A DNA stretch of 64,000 nt, from contig CM060070.1 of NCBI GenBank assembly GCA_030533445.1, positions 30,738,001 through 30,802,000 on the forward strand, read 5' to 3'. Source of the DNA: Cyprinodon diabolis (Eukaryota; Chordata; Actinopteri; Cyprinodontiformes; Cyprinodontidae). Below the pieces are notes generated by a model. The model did not search any database. It was not told where the DNA came from and was given only the letters and a program-made list of their open reading frames with translations. Positions 42,365 through 56,746 of this stretch are shown here, piece after piece (position 1 is the stretch's first letter; every line of letters begins with the position of its first letter). A program made the translations under genes and the position numbers.

Positions 42365-45300
42365 CAACTTCACATCTTTTATAACACACCACAATCATTT
42401 GTGTACTCCATGAGCCGTCTGTAACTGTCTGCATTAAGCTTCACAAAAAGAAATTGTACACACGTGGTGCATCCTGTTTGTTTCTCAGCCTTGCTGCTAA
42501 TGAGCAGGAGATGCAACCTGTGATTGTTGTTACTATATTTTATCTTCTGATGGTGCAGCACGTATCCCCCCAACCCCGATAACGGTTTGCTCCTCCTTTA
42601 CTTAGATGGACATCAGCTCTCATTATCTCATACGGGTTTTGCTTTTCTATTGTCAGCACTGAGCCAGTGTGTTTGTGCATCGATGCACAACTCATCTCCA
42701 TCGGTATGTGTGTGCCAGCGCCTGTCCTTTGGTGATCAGGTTTCAATTAGGATTAAATGATGAAAACGGGGAAGGAAAAGTAAGGCAGCCCATAATCGAT
42801 CCTGCAGTCGTATCAGTGTGACCAGATGACACATCTAATCCTCTATGCCTGCTTAGCTCTTTTGCACCTCTGCTTCATATTCTTTTATTGCTGTGTGCTC
42901 ACAACTAAAATTCATATGATTTTTCTTGGGAGTGGAGTTGTGTTTTTATCATAGGGGTTAGGATTTCATCTCTCTCTTCTATAAAAAAAAGTTTCAGAGA
43001 GGTGACATGAGTGGATAAAGTGACTATAACCTGTGGGTCTAGCAAATAATGTTTCCCTGTTTCTTCTATTATTTCCCATTTTCTACTGTTTTGATGTATT
43101 AATAAAAATTGACCCAGCATTTAAGCGCTACATTGTCACTGCATGGTTTCACAAATAAATGGCAAACGTTCAATAAACATTGACATTAAAATCTTACATA
43201 CATTAATTTACAGAAACTGACAAAACTTTCATAGCTTACCCTGCAAAGAAGTTCATACGTCTCTGTGAATGCATGAATAAATTCTTCTTCTCACTCGAGG
43301 GGATATGTATTGCGTTTTCTGCAGGTAGCGGATTGGATTGCAAATGCTCATCACTAGCTCATTTAGTCTTGTTTGAAAAAACTATGGGTGACATGAAATT
43401 AAATTAGAAAAGGTTTTATTTTCTGTTTCTTTCTGCTTAAAAATATAGAAAAACATAGCATGTTGGAATACTCACACTCCTTAACATATACAAAGTAAAT
43501 TCCACTTTCAATTCCCATGCCTGTCCTCTATATTTAAGGTAAGTCTTTTGACCACATTGTAAAATTATAGTTCTCTAATCTACTGGTAATATATTAATCC
43601 AAAATTTCACTGAATCTCTTCTGGAAAACCACATTTCTATTAGCCATACTGCAGTGACCCCATTCCTATTCAGTGTTTTGACATGATATTTTTCCACCTT
43701 TTAGCTTTTTGTATTTTTTTCTTCTATATCCAGTTTCTAAGGACAAAGATATTGTTGTAGCAGATATTGAAAAAAAAATCTGTTATTGCATAGGATTTAA
43801 TAAAAAAACACATATTTGATAGTAATTTCCATAAGATTGTACAATAAAGATGTCAGACTTAATTACTATTACCATAGAAGTGCTGTGCCAGACAAGTCAG
43901 ACACATATTTCAATCCAAAAAAGGATTGGTCACATTTTTTCACTGTGTTGTTTCCATATGGGTGGATAAAGTACAAAAGCAGGATGCCCTAATCTTTCCC
44001 TCCCTTTTGGTTGCGGTGTTCTGCTCAGGTTGCAGAAATAGAGTGGTAGGTTTTTGTAATGTTTTGAACAAACATCAGTAGGGTAGTTAGGAGCCAGTGG
44101 TGAGTTGTTTTGATAAAAAAAATTACAGTGTATTATATAATTTTTATTTTAGAATTGTGTTTAATAGAATGATAAGAGGAAAGTTACTGTATAAACGCAC
44201 ATGGGAATGGTGAAGAACCAATTTTTCCACACAATAGACAGACCTTTTTTCTGGATTATTTTGCAATATCTAATATTAGACAATGAGTATATAGTGAAAA
44301 TTTATTTTACAAATACCCAAATATTTTTTTCGAAGCCTATCTAATAACCTAATACATTTTAAATCAAACCTGTGGTTCAAAAGGCCCCCTAAAGACAATA
44401 GCTAAAGCATAAAAATATAAAACGCCTTTCAGAATCAACGGAAATGAAGTTTGTCTTCTACGCAAAAGTATTGTTTTATATTTGATATTGCTTGACTTGT
44501 CAATCACTGAAATTGTGATCAGATGATTTGCAGTGACAAAATTTTGGCTAAAATTATGGGAGTCAGAGGTCTCCAGAGCACCTGTTCTAGAGGAGAAAAT
44601 AGATATCTGGGCTTTCTTGGACAGAATAATAAATACATCAATAGGACCGTCTGCACTCCATAGCTCTTTGCTGTTCAGCACTTAAAACATTAGTTTTTCA
44701 CATTGACAGTATTTCTGATTGTGCCCTTTTGCACAACTCTAGATGTGTCTTCTCCTATTGCTTGTCCCATTCCATGGAATCTTTAACCTACTTGTCAAGA
44801 GCAGTTATGGTCAAAAAAATTAAAACAGAGACGGAAGCGAAAGCAATTATGCAAAAGCCCTTTAATGGGACCCAAGGTACCACTTAGCCTCCTTCCTTGA
44901 CAGGTTTATGCTTTAGTAAGGAAATGTGCACCGACAGGTCTATGTCTCCCTTCAGAGTGCATTGTTGAATCGGGCCTGTTAGTCTTGTCCATTATAACTC
45001 CCACACTTACATTCCCATTTCGAGCCTCTCTGATGTGCATAAAGCTGTCATCTGTGCTCACTAGTGACATTACCGCAGCTTAACACTGCCAATACCCAGA
45101 CAACCTCATTGTTTTCAATTCCACAGTATTTATGAGGGCAGTAAAGCAGAGATACATCCTCTGCCAGTAAGATGGGGGCACTGCTGTTCTCCGGGTAAGG
45201 ATAGTGGGAAGGGAGGATGAGGAATGAGGGATACAGTGGTGGTGGAGCGCAGGAGGACTCTGATACCTGCAGGCATGCTGGCATGTCGTCTGTTGCAGTT

Positions 45301-47048
45301 AAGAACTCCAACTGGAACTATGTGCTGGCTGTCCTCCCACTCACTGACTGGTGTAATGCCATTATAAATGGGGCTGCAACCTAAATGTAGAGCTTACAGA
45401 GCATCTGGACACTACAAGTTTGAAGTTTTGTTCTCTCCAAACATGATTGCTTTTGACTTGTTTTCTGACAAATATGGTTTGCTGACCTTGCAGGTCACCA
45501 AACCAATGACATGTGATCACTGATATACTCCAATTCCAAATATTATAAAATGTAACTTATGATACAGTTGAACCTTTCTATTTTATTACACATTACCTGC
45601 AGTACCTCTTTGCCCTCTATTTAGCATATTGCTACGCCACCATATTTTATTGATGGGACTAAATACCAAGAATTTCATGCAATGTTCTTTTTATCACACA
45701 ATGTTATGCATCCAAGTTGAAACATTAGTTTAACAGTGTCATAGCACAGGGTTGTCTATTTAAAATAATTTTGTATGAAGAGAATGCACTCTGGCTGGGA
45801 AACCACATCATCTATGCCACAACCCGGCGGCAGTCCTCATTCTTGCAGTAAGACGATAAGATTTAAGGCAGCCTAGGTTAAAAAGCCTGGCTTTTTTGTA
45901 ATCCTTCAACATATTATTTGTCAACCTTGGTTTCCTATTCTCTCATGTTTTTTGCCTAGGTCTTTGCAGATAACTGCTATTTTTCAATAAGCAATAAAAC
46001 TGACATGAATTATTTTTGCATTACAAATGAGTGCAAGTCTAAGTATAAGTTTAGAAATATGTCAATAGGCATAAACTGGCTTTTTGAGGATGATGGGTCT
46101 TATATTACTACTGGATTGGCTGTGGAGCAGCAGAGATCAGACAGAGATGCATTCCAAGGAGGAAGAGCTGGAGTGAGAAAGTATCCTTTTTTTGCTCTTT
46201 GGGTGTTGCATTTTTCATGTTTTTTGGTTCTCTGGATGGAAAGATGTGTGATGAGCTGCTTGTTGTGTTACATAAGTTAAAAGAAGGAAACAGACCGATC
46301 TGAGTGTAGGTGCATGCACTTTCAAGTGGGGTTCAAAGATCAGCATTTGCTTTTTGCAAGCAGTCCGTTTGCTGGCTCAGGGATTCCAGGGACATAATGC
46401 CTGTGCATAATCAACTCTAAAGCTTTAACTTTGCATTTGCTTGAATTACAGATGAACTAGTGTTAAAGAGTGGAGTTGTGTACGAGTAAGGACACTAAAA
46501 GGTTGATAATGTACTCCTCTTTTGATGTTTGAAGCTGTGAGTGTAACAGAGTACTGTGTGCATAAAACATTTAGACGCATTATGAGTTAAGGAGCTGGGT
46601 ATCTGAGTCTTGATATACTTGTCCAGCTCTCTGTATCATTTATTTTTATATATACTTTCTGTTGCTGGCAGCTTCAAGTGCAGAAATAAGACAGCCATAA
46701 AACCGTCCTCTACAATATAGTTCAACCATCCCAGCTGAGATTCCTGGAGAAAACGGAGTATAGGGCTCCTGCCAAGGCTTCATTTAGGACTGTTGTGTTA
46801 CAAAGTACCCCTGAAGTTTAATCCTGTGATATGTTCTAAAGATCACCATTCGTTTCACCAGAAAATAGTTTAATACAATAATAGTTCAGTTGAATTCAAA
46901 AAGGTGGTTTTCAACATAAAACATAACAATAGATTTTTCAGATCAGTGTATGTCCCTTTGAAATCAAAATTGATTGGAAAAACCAACTAAGATTTCTTAG
47001 AGAACGTTAAACCTAATATGTAAAACTTTGTTTTAAAACCAGTCAAAC
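42365..47048. other. Unassigned DNA, no repeats recognised
   Basis: A long stretch without recognisable mobile elements. Parts of 44,700-45,250 have balanced composition and homeodomain/POU-like words (AATTATGCAAA), which could be a conserved non-coding element. No exons were supported. Confidence 0.45.
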
Positions 47049-47740
47049 TATCCAATTCAATTCAGTTTAGTTATTTAGCGCCAGTTCACAACACATGTCA
47101 TCTCAAGGCACTTTACAGTTCACCAGATCATACAGTCACGATGATTCAAAGTTGTATATCTAAGGAAAACCAGTTAATTGAATCGACTCATGACTCGAAG
47201 GCAATCCCTCACACTAAGCATGCTTGTAGCGACAGTGGAGAGGAAAAACTCCCTTTTAACAGGAAGAAACCTCCAGCAGAACCAGACTTGGTGTCAGCGG
47301 CCATCTGCTGAGGCCAACTAGAGTTCAAGTAGACAGAAGCAGAGATACAGAAAGAAGCAGAAATCCAAAAGGCAACTCTAAAAGGTGGCCCAATCTAGGA
47401 AACACACAGCCAGGCAGACAAGCTCCGAGTCAGCTCCAATGTCAGAGGATGAAAAGAGCACATCCAGTTAGTCCCATTCAGAGAAACAGCACTACACTGG
47501 AAAAACAGGCCGATCTCGAACATCTATAAACAAAGGTTTCGATGGCAGCAGCACAGCTGATATTTCTCTCCGGGATGATGTCACAGCCAAACAGATACAG
47601 ACAAGGCAAAGCTACTATGAGCAAAAGCAGAGAGAGCATAACGTTAGAGATTAAACTAACAGATTCTACAGATTCTACTAAAATTATACTAATGTTACAT
47701 ATTGTTCACTGTGATTTTTCTTCCTTATCTGTATACTTGT
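47049..47740 (-). mobile_element. LINE 3' region (L2-like), 5'-truncated
   Basis: AATTCAGTTTAGTTATTTAG, GGCACTTTACAGTTC, AGATCATACAGTCA and AACTCCCTTTTAACAGGAAG are words of a very common fish repeat that I take to be the 3' region of an L2-like LINE on the reverse strand. The first three have counterparts in the same order at 57,139-57,300, next to a recognisable reverse transcriptase. No coding part is present here. Confidence 0.6.
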
Positions 47741-49265
<1,525 letters not shown>

Positions 49266-49910
49266 GTTTGGCTTCTATCTTCCTCCGGTACCCGGGCCTC
49301 TCGGCGAGCTACGTGTGGCCCTAAGGAAGACCAGTAAGGCGTGTGGACGTCACATAATCACAGAATTTAATCCAACAAGGAACAGCTTATGAATTAAACA
49401 ACAAAACTGCAGAACAACAGAAACATACATTCAATTACCTGAGGTAATGAAAATAGAAAAAGAAAGGCAAAGACGCGTCTTTGGGGAGAGCTGGTGCAAA
49501 AAAGCAAAATAGTGGCAGCTATCTGAATTTTTGCCCGTGTGCACAAATTTTATAATGTAGATAAGTCCTTCCCTTTAGTATAAGGGCCTCCGCTTGACCA
49601 ATTGGAAGCTACCTTGGACAATCAGAAAAACTTAGAGCTTCACCTAATTTATTGCCGGGCCTCCAGGAATTTTAAAGTCATCTGGCTAACATCAGATAAG
49701 GTTTCACAGAATCGCTGTGGAATGCGGGGGGCCTCTTCCTGCCATAAATTCTCAAGACAAGCTTAAATTCAGTATTGGGGTTCAAGGAAAGGTTATCTTC
49801 ACAAACTCGATTTTGCTCCTCTGCACCATCTCACCCCAAAAGATTGAATCCTGCCTTAAACCAAAAAGAACACACAGAATCAACAGAACATGAGATACAA
49901 TTCCTTTTTC
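49266..49910 (-). repeat. Possible solo LTR of an endogenous retrovirus-like element
   Basis: Read on the reverse strand, the interval has a CCAATTGG box, a TATAAAA box about 70 bases further, an ATTAAA signal about 200 bases after that, and a short GC-rich end (GAGAGGCCCGGGTACCGG). That order resembles a U3-R-U5 arrangement. I could not find a terminal TG...CA pair or target duplication, so boundaries and identity are weak. Confidence 0.3.
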
Positions 49911-50880
49911 TCACATATGAAACATAATATTCAATCCCACGTATACAAGCTAACATATTCAATTACCCCATTAAGCATAGATCCTGAGCAATTTTCTAAT
50001 ACTAAACAAAACATTTTCATTCAAACAATTTCCATTTGATTCTGATATTGTCACAGATAGTACAATTTTCAAATACATTCATCATCTACTAAACTAATTA
50101 ATTCTAATATTAGATAATACAATTTTCATTAAAAAACATGCTATTAATACTTAGAAAAATGTCTTAAAAACTAAATGTTAGTGTTTTAACATTCTACATT
50201 GTATTCAGTTTCACACCATCCCAGATGTTTATTCTGGAAGACTTTTGATCTTCTGTAAACCAAGCAGACCTCTCTCCTCGAGGCCTCAAATGATATTCGC
50301 CCCCCAGGGGATACTCATTTTATGGCCTCTTGTACTTTGAATACTTACCCATCAATAGTTTAGTTTTAAATCATTAACACCACCTTGTTCAAAATTAAGA
50401 AATATGGTCAAAATGCGAGTGTTCAACATACCTTTTACACATGCCATAAGATTAACTGTATTAAAAACTAAAAATAATCATTTTTCTTTAACATTAGTTA
50501 GCTTGTTTTTTGAGGTTTTTTTTCTTAAAGTAGATAATTAAACTGATGAAAAAAAGCACTTAAGCTGTATTTTGGGATAAATGAAGAATACCATATTTTT
50601 TGTTTTCATGAATGGATAAATAAATCCAAAGACAAATCCAAAGTTTTAGCCTCAGCGCTTGGCCATTGCTCCAAAATATTTCAACTGATGTTTGCTCATA
50701 GTTTACACATTCAAGTCCCTAATAACTTTCATCATATCTATGTTTTTTGGTACACCACTGACTGTATTGCTAAAGTTTAAACTACAAACCTGTGCCAATT
50801 TAAGTTTACATTATTGTACATACATTATTACATGGACATTTCGTGGTAATCCTTCACTCTATTATTCTTCAGAAACAGTT
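49911..50880. other. Unassigned AT-rich DNA
   Basis: Nothing recognised. Confidence 0.5.
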
Positions 50881-50888
50881 ATGGTTCT

Positions 50889-51843
50889 TAGGGATGCACA
50901 ATATCGGGGCGACAGTGGCGTTGAATGTAGGAGTTTGCCCTGAAATCGAAGGGTTGACGGTTCAAGCCCCGACTCCAACTTTCAGTGTCGTTGTGTCCTT
51001 GGGCAAGACACTTCACCTGCATTGTCTACTGATGGTGGTCAGAGGGCCCGGTGGCACCAGTGTACGGCAGCCCCGCTTCTTTCAGTGAGCCCCAGGGCAG
51101 CTGTGGCTACAATGTAGCTTGCCACTATCAGTGTGTATGGGTAAATGAATGTAGTGTAAAGCGCTTTGGTCAAGTCTCCTAACTTGAATAAAGGCGCTAT
51201 ATAAGTACTTACCATTTTGGCTGGACAAAAATAAGTAGTCATTGAAAATAGCAGTTTGATCCATTTCTGACACTTTGAAAAATAATGTACTCAAATATAT
51301 TTTCATATGCTGATATCAAATTGATTTTTAAAAACGCGGTATCGATCTATTTTACTTTCGAAATCTCGTGAAATTTCATCGTTCTGTTACAAACTCTCGT
51401 GATACTTTGCAAATTCTTGTGAGATTTTGTTAGTAAAATAGATCGATACAGCGTCAATATATCAAAATATAAAAATATGGCAAAATTTCGTGAATTTTCG
51501 GGGGATTTCGTAGCATTACGATGACATATAGCAATATTTCATTAGTAAAAGAGATTGATATGGTGTTTTTAAATGGCAATATATCAGCATATGAAGATAT
51601 TGTGATATTTTAATGTATCAATATTTTTTCCCTCGTCTTTAGAAGTTTTTAGGTCTGTAAAAAAGAAGTTTTTGAGGAAGAAGAAGAAGTAGTATTTAAT
51701 TTTATTTTTTTTTAGACTTTAGAAACTCAGAAGCTGATCAAATATTGGGTTAAATATCGGTGGTGTGGCCGATGTCCGATATTCAGTTTTAAGGCCGATA
51801 CAGGCCGATACCGATAGGGGGCCAATTATATCGTGCATCCCTA
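50889..51843. mobile_element. Non-autonomous hAT element with nested SINE
   Basis: The ends are TAGGGATGCACAATAT and the inverse of TAGGGATGCACGATAT. The flanks ATGGTTCT (50881-50888) and ATGGTTTT (51844-51851) match at 7 of 8 positions, as expected for an aged hAT duplication. The right half is rich in GATAT/CGATA words. No transposase is present. A SINE sits close to the left end. Confidence 0.88.
50905..51215 (+). mobile_element. tRNA-derived SINE, second family
   Basis: It starts GGGGCGACAGTGGCG. A clear B box GGTTCAAGCCC lies at 50959-50969. The body TGTCCTTGGGCAAGACACTT follows, then a tail with GTAAAGCGCTTTGG and AAAGGCGCTATATAAGTA. This tail is shared by widespread fish SINEs. The family is different from the SINEs at 7.2 and 36.1 kb. 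It lies inside the hAT element, so it inserted after that element. Confidence 0.8.
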
Positions 51844-51851
51844 ATGGTTTT

Positions 51852-54230
51852 AATCTTTAAACATTTAATTTACCATCTCAAACGTTCCCAAATGCTGCCT
51901 TATAATCGTTTACAGTATGACATGAACAGCAGCTGCAAAATCTAACCAAGCTTGAGTCTCAGATCAGGGCTGTTGGTCGAGTCTTCAGGGCACAAGCATA
52001 AGTTGCATCCTAAGTCTTTTATTTTTAAACTTCAGTCTTCATTTGTGGTGTGTATGAACCAAATTTAGTGGACAATATTTGATTGCGTTTTGTGTATTTT
52101 GACTCCACTTGATGTACAGCACCTCTGGACAGACCTGTAGGGTTAAAGTTGCATGGATGACATTGCCCTAGAATAAAGTTTTAACAGCTAATAAACCATG
52201 GTCTGGTTTAGCCCTCAGGCGTTAGGCTAGGACTGGTGGATGTACAATAGCACTATCAATGCTTGGCTGTTTAACAAAAAATTCTGATTGAAACTGCTGG
52301 AAATAATAGTAGACCTGATCCATGGGAGCCAGAGTAAAAATGCTGGTCAAAGATGCAGCAGAAATATAATGTGTTTCACAATGCTTGCAGAATTTTAGGA
52401 TTTGGAAATAGAGTTTTTCTTTATTGATCATGGTACAGGCAGATAAATTAATGGCTATAGAGCTGATTTCTTAAACCTTTTCCTCCTGATTAAATAAATT
52501 ATCTTATGATTCTTCCCTTTATTAATCCAGATCTACACATTATTTGTTTCAGGAGTATCATTCTGTTATGCTTTGATGAGAGTTTGCATTAATGACAGAA
52601 TCTAGATTCAGGAGGTCGAAGCACAGTATTAGTCTGTTTGCGTTCTGCTAATGTCTGTAATTTTTTAAAGGCTTTTTTAAAGATTTCCCTTTAACAATAA
52701 TTTCTACTTGTTATCATTTATTAATATCTAATTTTATTGCAATGAAAAGATTGTGATCCTCTAATGTTCATAAGTATCTTTTTAAGTATTAAAGTATTCC
52801 TGCTTTAAATAGGTAGAGTGACTAATTGGTATGATGAAGTGATGAAGGAGGTCTAATTTATTTTTGTGCATGCTCTGAAAAAAAGCTGGTCACACAGCTC
52901 ATGAAATACTGTTCTTCCTCTCGTGCCAGTTATTTGAGAATGCGTCAAAGCTTGCAGGGATGTCTCTCGCTACTTTCCCTGCCTCCTGCTTTGACGTAAC
53001 AAATCTACAGCTGTTTATGTCCATGTCTAACCATGACAGACAGGCGTGATGAGATTGCTCATAACAGAGTTCTTCCTCTTCCCCTCACCCTCTTTCCTTT
53101 TTCCTTTAAGTCTTGCACGCTTTCTCTTTGGTAGCATACGGACTTTTCCTTGTCAGAAGTGTTTGATCAGAAATATTCTTTGCTTTAAACTCACAGCTGT
53201 TGTACCCCCCCAATGGTATAGACCAATGCAATCTACAGCCTGCTCACAAAATAGTAGAGGGCACTTAGTGTGCCTTGCTTGCTCCATTTTTACATGTGGA
53301 GGTGGATCGCATGCTATTGTCGAGTAGTATGAGGCTTTGTTTGTCAGAATAGATTCTTTAGATCTCTGTGGCTATATATACAGCCCAATGTCGCTCTTCA
53401 TACACACATTTACACAAACATTTAGTTCTCCTGCTACATGTTGTTAGTTTGACAGGTGCAGCTTTCCATCTGTGCAGTGTGCCGCACATTGAGGTTAGGA
53501 GGACGCGCCGCTTGTGGACATCAGGGGAAGGTTATGAATTTATAATGGGAGCCAGAAGAACCGCAGGGAGACAGTATTGCATAAAGCTGCTTGTCACCGC
53601 TGTGGGATGATTTCATCTTTTGTTATTTTTTTTTCCCTTTTAGAAAAAAAACCTTGATCACACACCCTTAGATCAATCCCCCTGTATGACAGCCCACTGT
53701 CAACTCCCCTCATCTTTTAAGACAATGCCTCCTGCTCTCCTTTCTCTCTGTCCCTTATACTTTTAAATAAACATGAATAGCAGCTTCTTTCAAAATACAT
53801 CCTCGTCACACTTTGTTTGCATTTGGATTTTGTTCTCGCAGAGGAGCACCTTATGATAAGATTTCCCAGCTTTCTGGACGAGGATGGGCGACATGCACAC
53901 GTCAGAGTAAACACTGTGAAAAGACTACAAAAAATAAATTGTGTGCCAGATTTTCTCTGTGACTCTGCATGCCTCTGCAAATGTTCATTTTTTTTATTTT
54001 GGTAAGCTGCTATCTTTCTTCATCCCGCATGCTGTTTTATCACACTAAATCCAAGGATGAGCTCCTATGTGATGTCAGGACATATTTATGTTTAATACAC
54101 AGCTATGTCCCAGTTACTTGGTTGCTGAAACCAGAGACTTAAAAAAAAGCCCCCTTAATGAACCAGGGAAGAAGGAACATCGTGTTTTAGCTGGCTTTAG
54201 GGTGTATTTTTGTGAAGTTGTTGCTTGGTG
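51852..54230. other. Unassigned DNA
   Basis: Open frames up to 93 codons lack motifs. No mobile element ends were found. Confidence 0.5.
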
Positions 54231-54233
54231 ATC

Positions 54234-54260
54234 CACTGCATGAAAAGTGGGATTTTCGTC
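54234..54260 (+). repeat. Left 27-bp terminal inverted repeat
   Basis: Differs from the right repeat at one position (G versus A). Confidence 0.9.
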
Positions 54261-54931
54261 AATATGCGGCACTGTAGATTGTCGTGGAAATTCAGGTTAG
54301 CGGCAGTTTTCGGCAATTTGCAGGCTTCGCCGAAAACTCCCGTAAATTGTCAGAAATTGACGTGGACTTTCTTAGGCAGTGTTCCCCCCATGCCTCCCCC
54401 CCATGGAATTCTAGGGGAGGCTTTAACATGTAAATGAAAATGCTGTGAGCTATACAAATGCAAATCAGGGTTGCAGGGGAAGTTTTACCCAAGTTTTACC
54501 CAACATTTTTCTAAAAGGTAAGAAAATCTCTGATACAAAGAGATCAGGCTCAGTATAGACTCTTACATTTTACTTCTTATTACAGGAATGAAAAGAGATG
54601 CTGAGTTTGGGAGTAGAGAACAAGTTCATTCAAAAAAAGCAGTTTTGAATTATCCTTATCCCCGTTACAAAAATCTACAAAAATATATATAAATATTTGG
54701 GCAGAAACTGAACATATGCTGGATGATGGTGGGATTTTTTTAATAGGTCATATTAAATTAAGCGCTCACAGGGTTCATACAGGAATGAGTGACTCTAATT
54801 TAATGCTATTTTAATGCTATTAGAAATGATTTTAATGCCATCAACAAGAACCATGAACACAAGTTATTAGTGTACATGAAATATGAAGGAGCTGTAAGTA
54901 CAGTTCCATGACTCCTGTATGTATGTAAACA

Positions 54932-54970
54932 CACACACACACACATATATACGTATATATATATCCTCTA
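54932..54970. repeat. Short (CA)n/(TA)n microsatellite
   Basis: CA repeats followed by TA repeats, inside the CACTA-like element. Confidence 0.85.
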
Positions 54971-55216
54971 GCTTTTTCTCCGCCTGGAGCTTCCTTTCCG
55001 AACATACGGCTTTATGATCAGTTCCACGCAAACTAATAGCGATATAATATATCTGACGAAATTGTTTTTATAAGCATTTTTTGTTAAAGAATTATAAATA
55101 CTTCGATAAACATATTTAAATAATTTTAGTGCCAATTAAGGCCTTGATTTAAAAAAAAAAATGAATGAATTGTAATTATTTTTAATGATCCGCGGAAACC
55201 CTGGTTCATCTCGCGC

Positions 55217-56287
55217 ATGCTCTCTACGATCTCCAAGAAACTCAGATCGGAGCGGTCTGGAGCCACAGCGGAGGATGTATGCTTTGCTTTGTTCAGGCGG
55301 TCTGGAGCGGAGTATGTGGGATTTCGGGGTAAAACTCCTCTTGGACGCGATGGCGACGCTGCAGTCGAACAAGACGAACTCAAAGAAGAGATGCTAGCGG
55401 TAAATATATGTTCGATTACTGCCTGCTAAGCTAAAAGCAGCCTAGCCTAAGCTACGGCTAATAACAGCCTAGCCTAAAGCTACGGCTAATAGTAGCCTTG
55501 CAAGAACAAGCTTTATTAAAGTGTATTTTTTGTGATTCACAGGAAGCAGTACGCCGTCTTCACAACTCGGAGACTAATTGCAGGCGCTATGAACCAGAGC
55601 AAGGGTAAGATTTTTGTTTTCACAGACTACTGTCGCCTCACAATGAGGCGGTGACCTCCTATTTGCTCAGAGCCATATCAGCAAGTCCAGATTTGCACGA
55701 TGTTGATAAAGACAACATTGTGTGTAAGTGACTTGTTTTAATGTTTTCTCCTTCCTTGTTACTGTGACTTGCGTTTGATTTTTTATTCATACCACTCTCA
55801 TTTAATTGTTTTCCAGCTGCCTGTAAGACGTATTTTGAGACGGTACGCAGGAGCTTCAGATATACGCAGCCTGAGAACACGTTGCGTGCGGAGGCTGCCA
55901 AGCAATCTGCTCGGAGTCGGGCTAGAAGAAAGAGGGTAATACTTTATTTGGTGACTATTTTTCAGGTGTATTGATAGATGTGTTGTGTCCATACGCAGTG
56001 CGCTGATTCATTGTTTTTTTTTTCAGCTGCTGAAAGCGAGGCAGAGTGTGCTAGAAGTGGAACTCTGGAAGTCCGCCACCGTCGACCTCATGTCCGACGA
56101 AGAAGATGGCGTTGTTGGCGGTGTCTCTGGATGGATTGTACGGTCGCCGCCATTTCGTAGGCCGGATCTCACTGAACTGTACAGAGCCACGCACAGTAGG
56201 CGTCTGCACATCGGACCTGCCTCGGAGGGAATGCTGCCAGTTACCTCCAACCCCGAGGAAGCAAACGGACCGTTCACGGACTTGTAA
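55217..56287 (+). CDS. Five-exon cargo gene of the CACTA-like element, unknown function
   Basis: Exons 55217-55399, 55543-55604, 55626-55723, 55817-55935 and 56027-56287 join with GT-AG borders and phases that keep one frame open for 240 codons. The start at 55217 is the first plausible ATG; an earlier exon is possible. Exon 4 encodes ACKTYFETVRRSFRYTQPE followed by a basic run (SARSRARRKR), possibly a nuclear localisation signal. Exon 5 encodes DLMSDEEDG and VSGWIVRSPPFRRPDLTELY. I recall similar MSDEEDG...GWIVR proteins as multi-copy uncharacterised fish proteins (sometimes labelled C14orf93-like), but this is not verified. No nuclease or transposase motif is visible. The second intron is only 21 bp, too short for normal splicing, so this copy may be defective. 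Confidence 0.6.
55438..55492. repeat. Tandem duplication of about 27 bp in intron 1
   Basis: CAGCCTAGCCTAAGCTACGG and its flank are repeated at 55465 with a single added A. Confidence 0.9.
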
Positions 56288-56339
56288 TTTTTAGATACGC
56301 ATGTGTTTGGATACGCGTTGTATATAGTTGTGTGTGTTT

Positions 56340-56346
56340 TAATAAA
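56340..56346 (+). promoter_or_regulatory. Polyadenylation signal of the cargo gene
   Basis: AATAAA lies about 55 bp after the stop codon, as expected for a functional or recently functional 3' end. Confidence 0.7.
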
Positions 56347-56510
56347 GCTCTTTCTTTGCATAAACAGCTTCCTGGCAAATGTTCATTTCCTGTATAAATT
56401 CATTCATGTCCTTGATGGTAGCCTAATAATTGTGTAGTAGTTTAGGATAACATAAATACACAGCATATGAATGAATGAATAAATATATGAATGAATAAAT
56501 ATATGAATGA

Positions 56511-56514
<4 letters not shown>

Positions 56515-56566
<52 letters not shown>
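56515..56566. repeat. (TA)n microsatellite
   Basis: About 50 bp of TA alternation within the CACTA-like element. Confidence 0.93.
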
Positions 56567-56569
<3 letters not shown>

Positions 56570-56589
56570 AATTTATATGTAAATATATA

Positions 56590-56746
56590 TATATGCCAAC
56601 CAATCACAAGCGACTTTACTTGTTTAAAAAGAAGTGGTTCCGTCCAATACTCAGTAAGAGTAAGAATTGGCCACGTGTGGTTTTGCTGCCAATCACGAGC
56701 GATTTCACTTGTTTGAGAATAGTGGTTTCAGCCAATACTGAGTAGG
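56590..56746. repeat. Two-copy imperfect tandem repeat (unit about 100 bp)
   Basis: CCAATCACAAGCGACTTTAC...CCAATACTCAGTAAG is repeated as CCAATCACGAGCGATTTCAC...CCAATACTGAGTAGG. Each copy contains two CCAAT words. Confidence 0.85.

Noticed and set aside
42185..42424. 79-codon acidic frame (EKEEEEKEEGEED)
   Set aside because: It is a by-product of a GA-rich tract; no conserved domain and it runs across the probable donor site.
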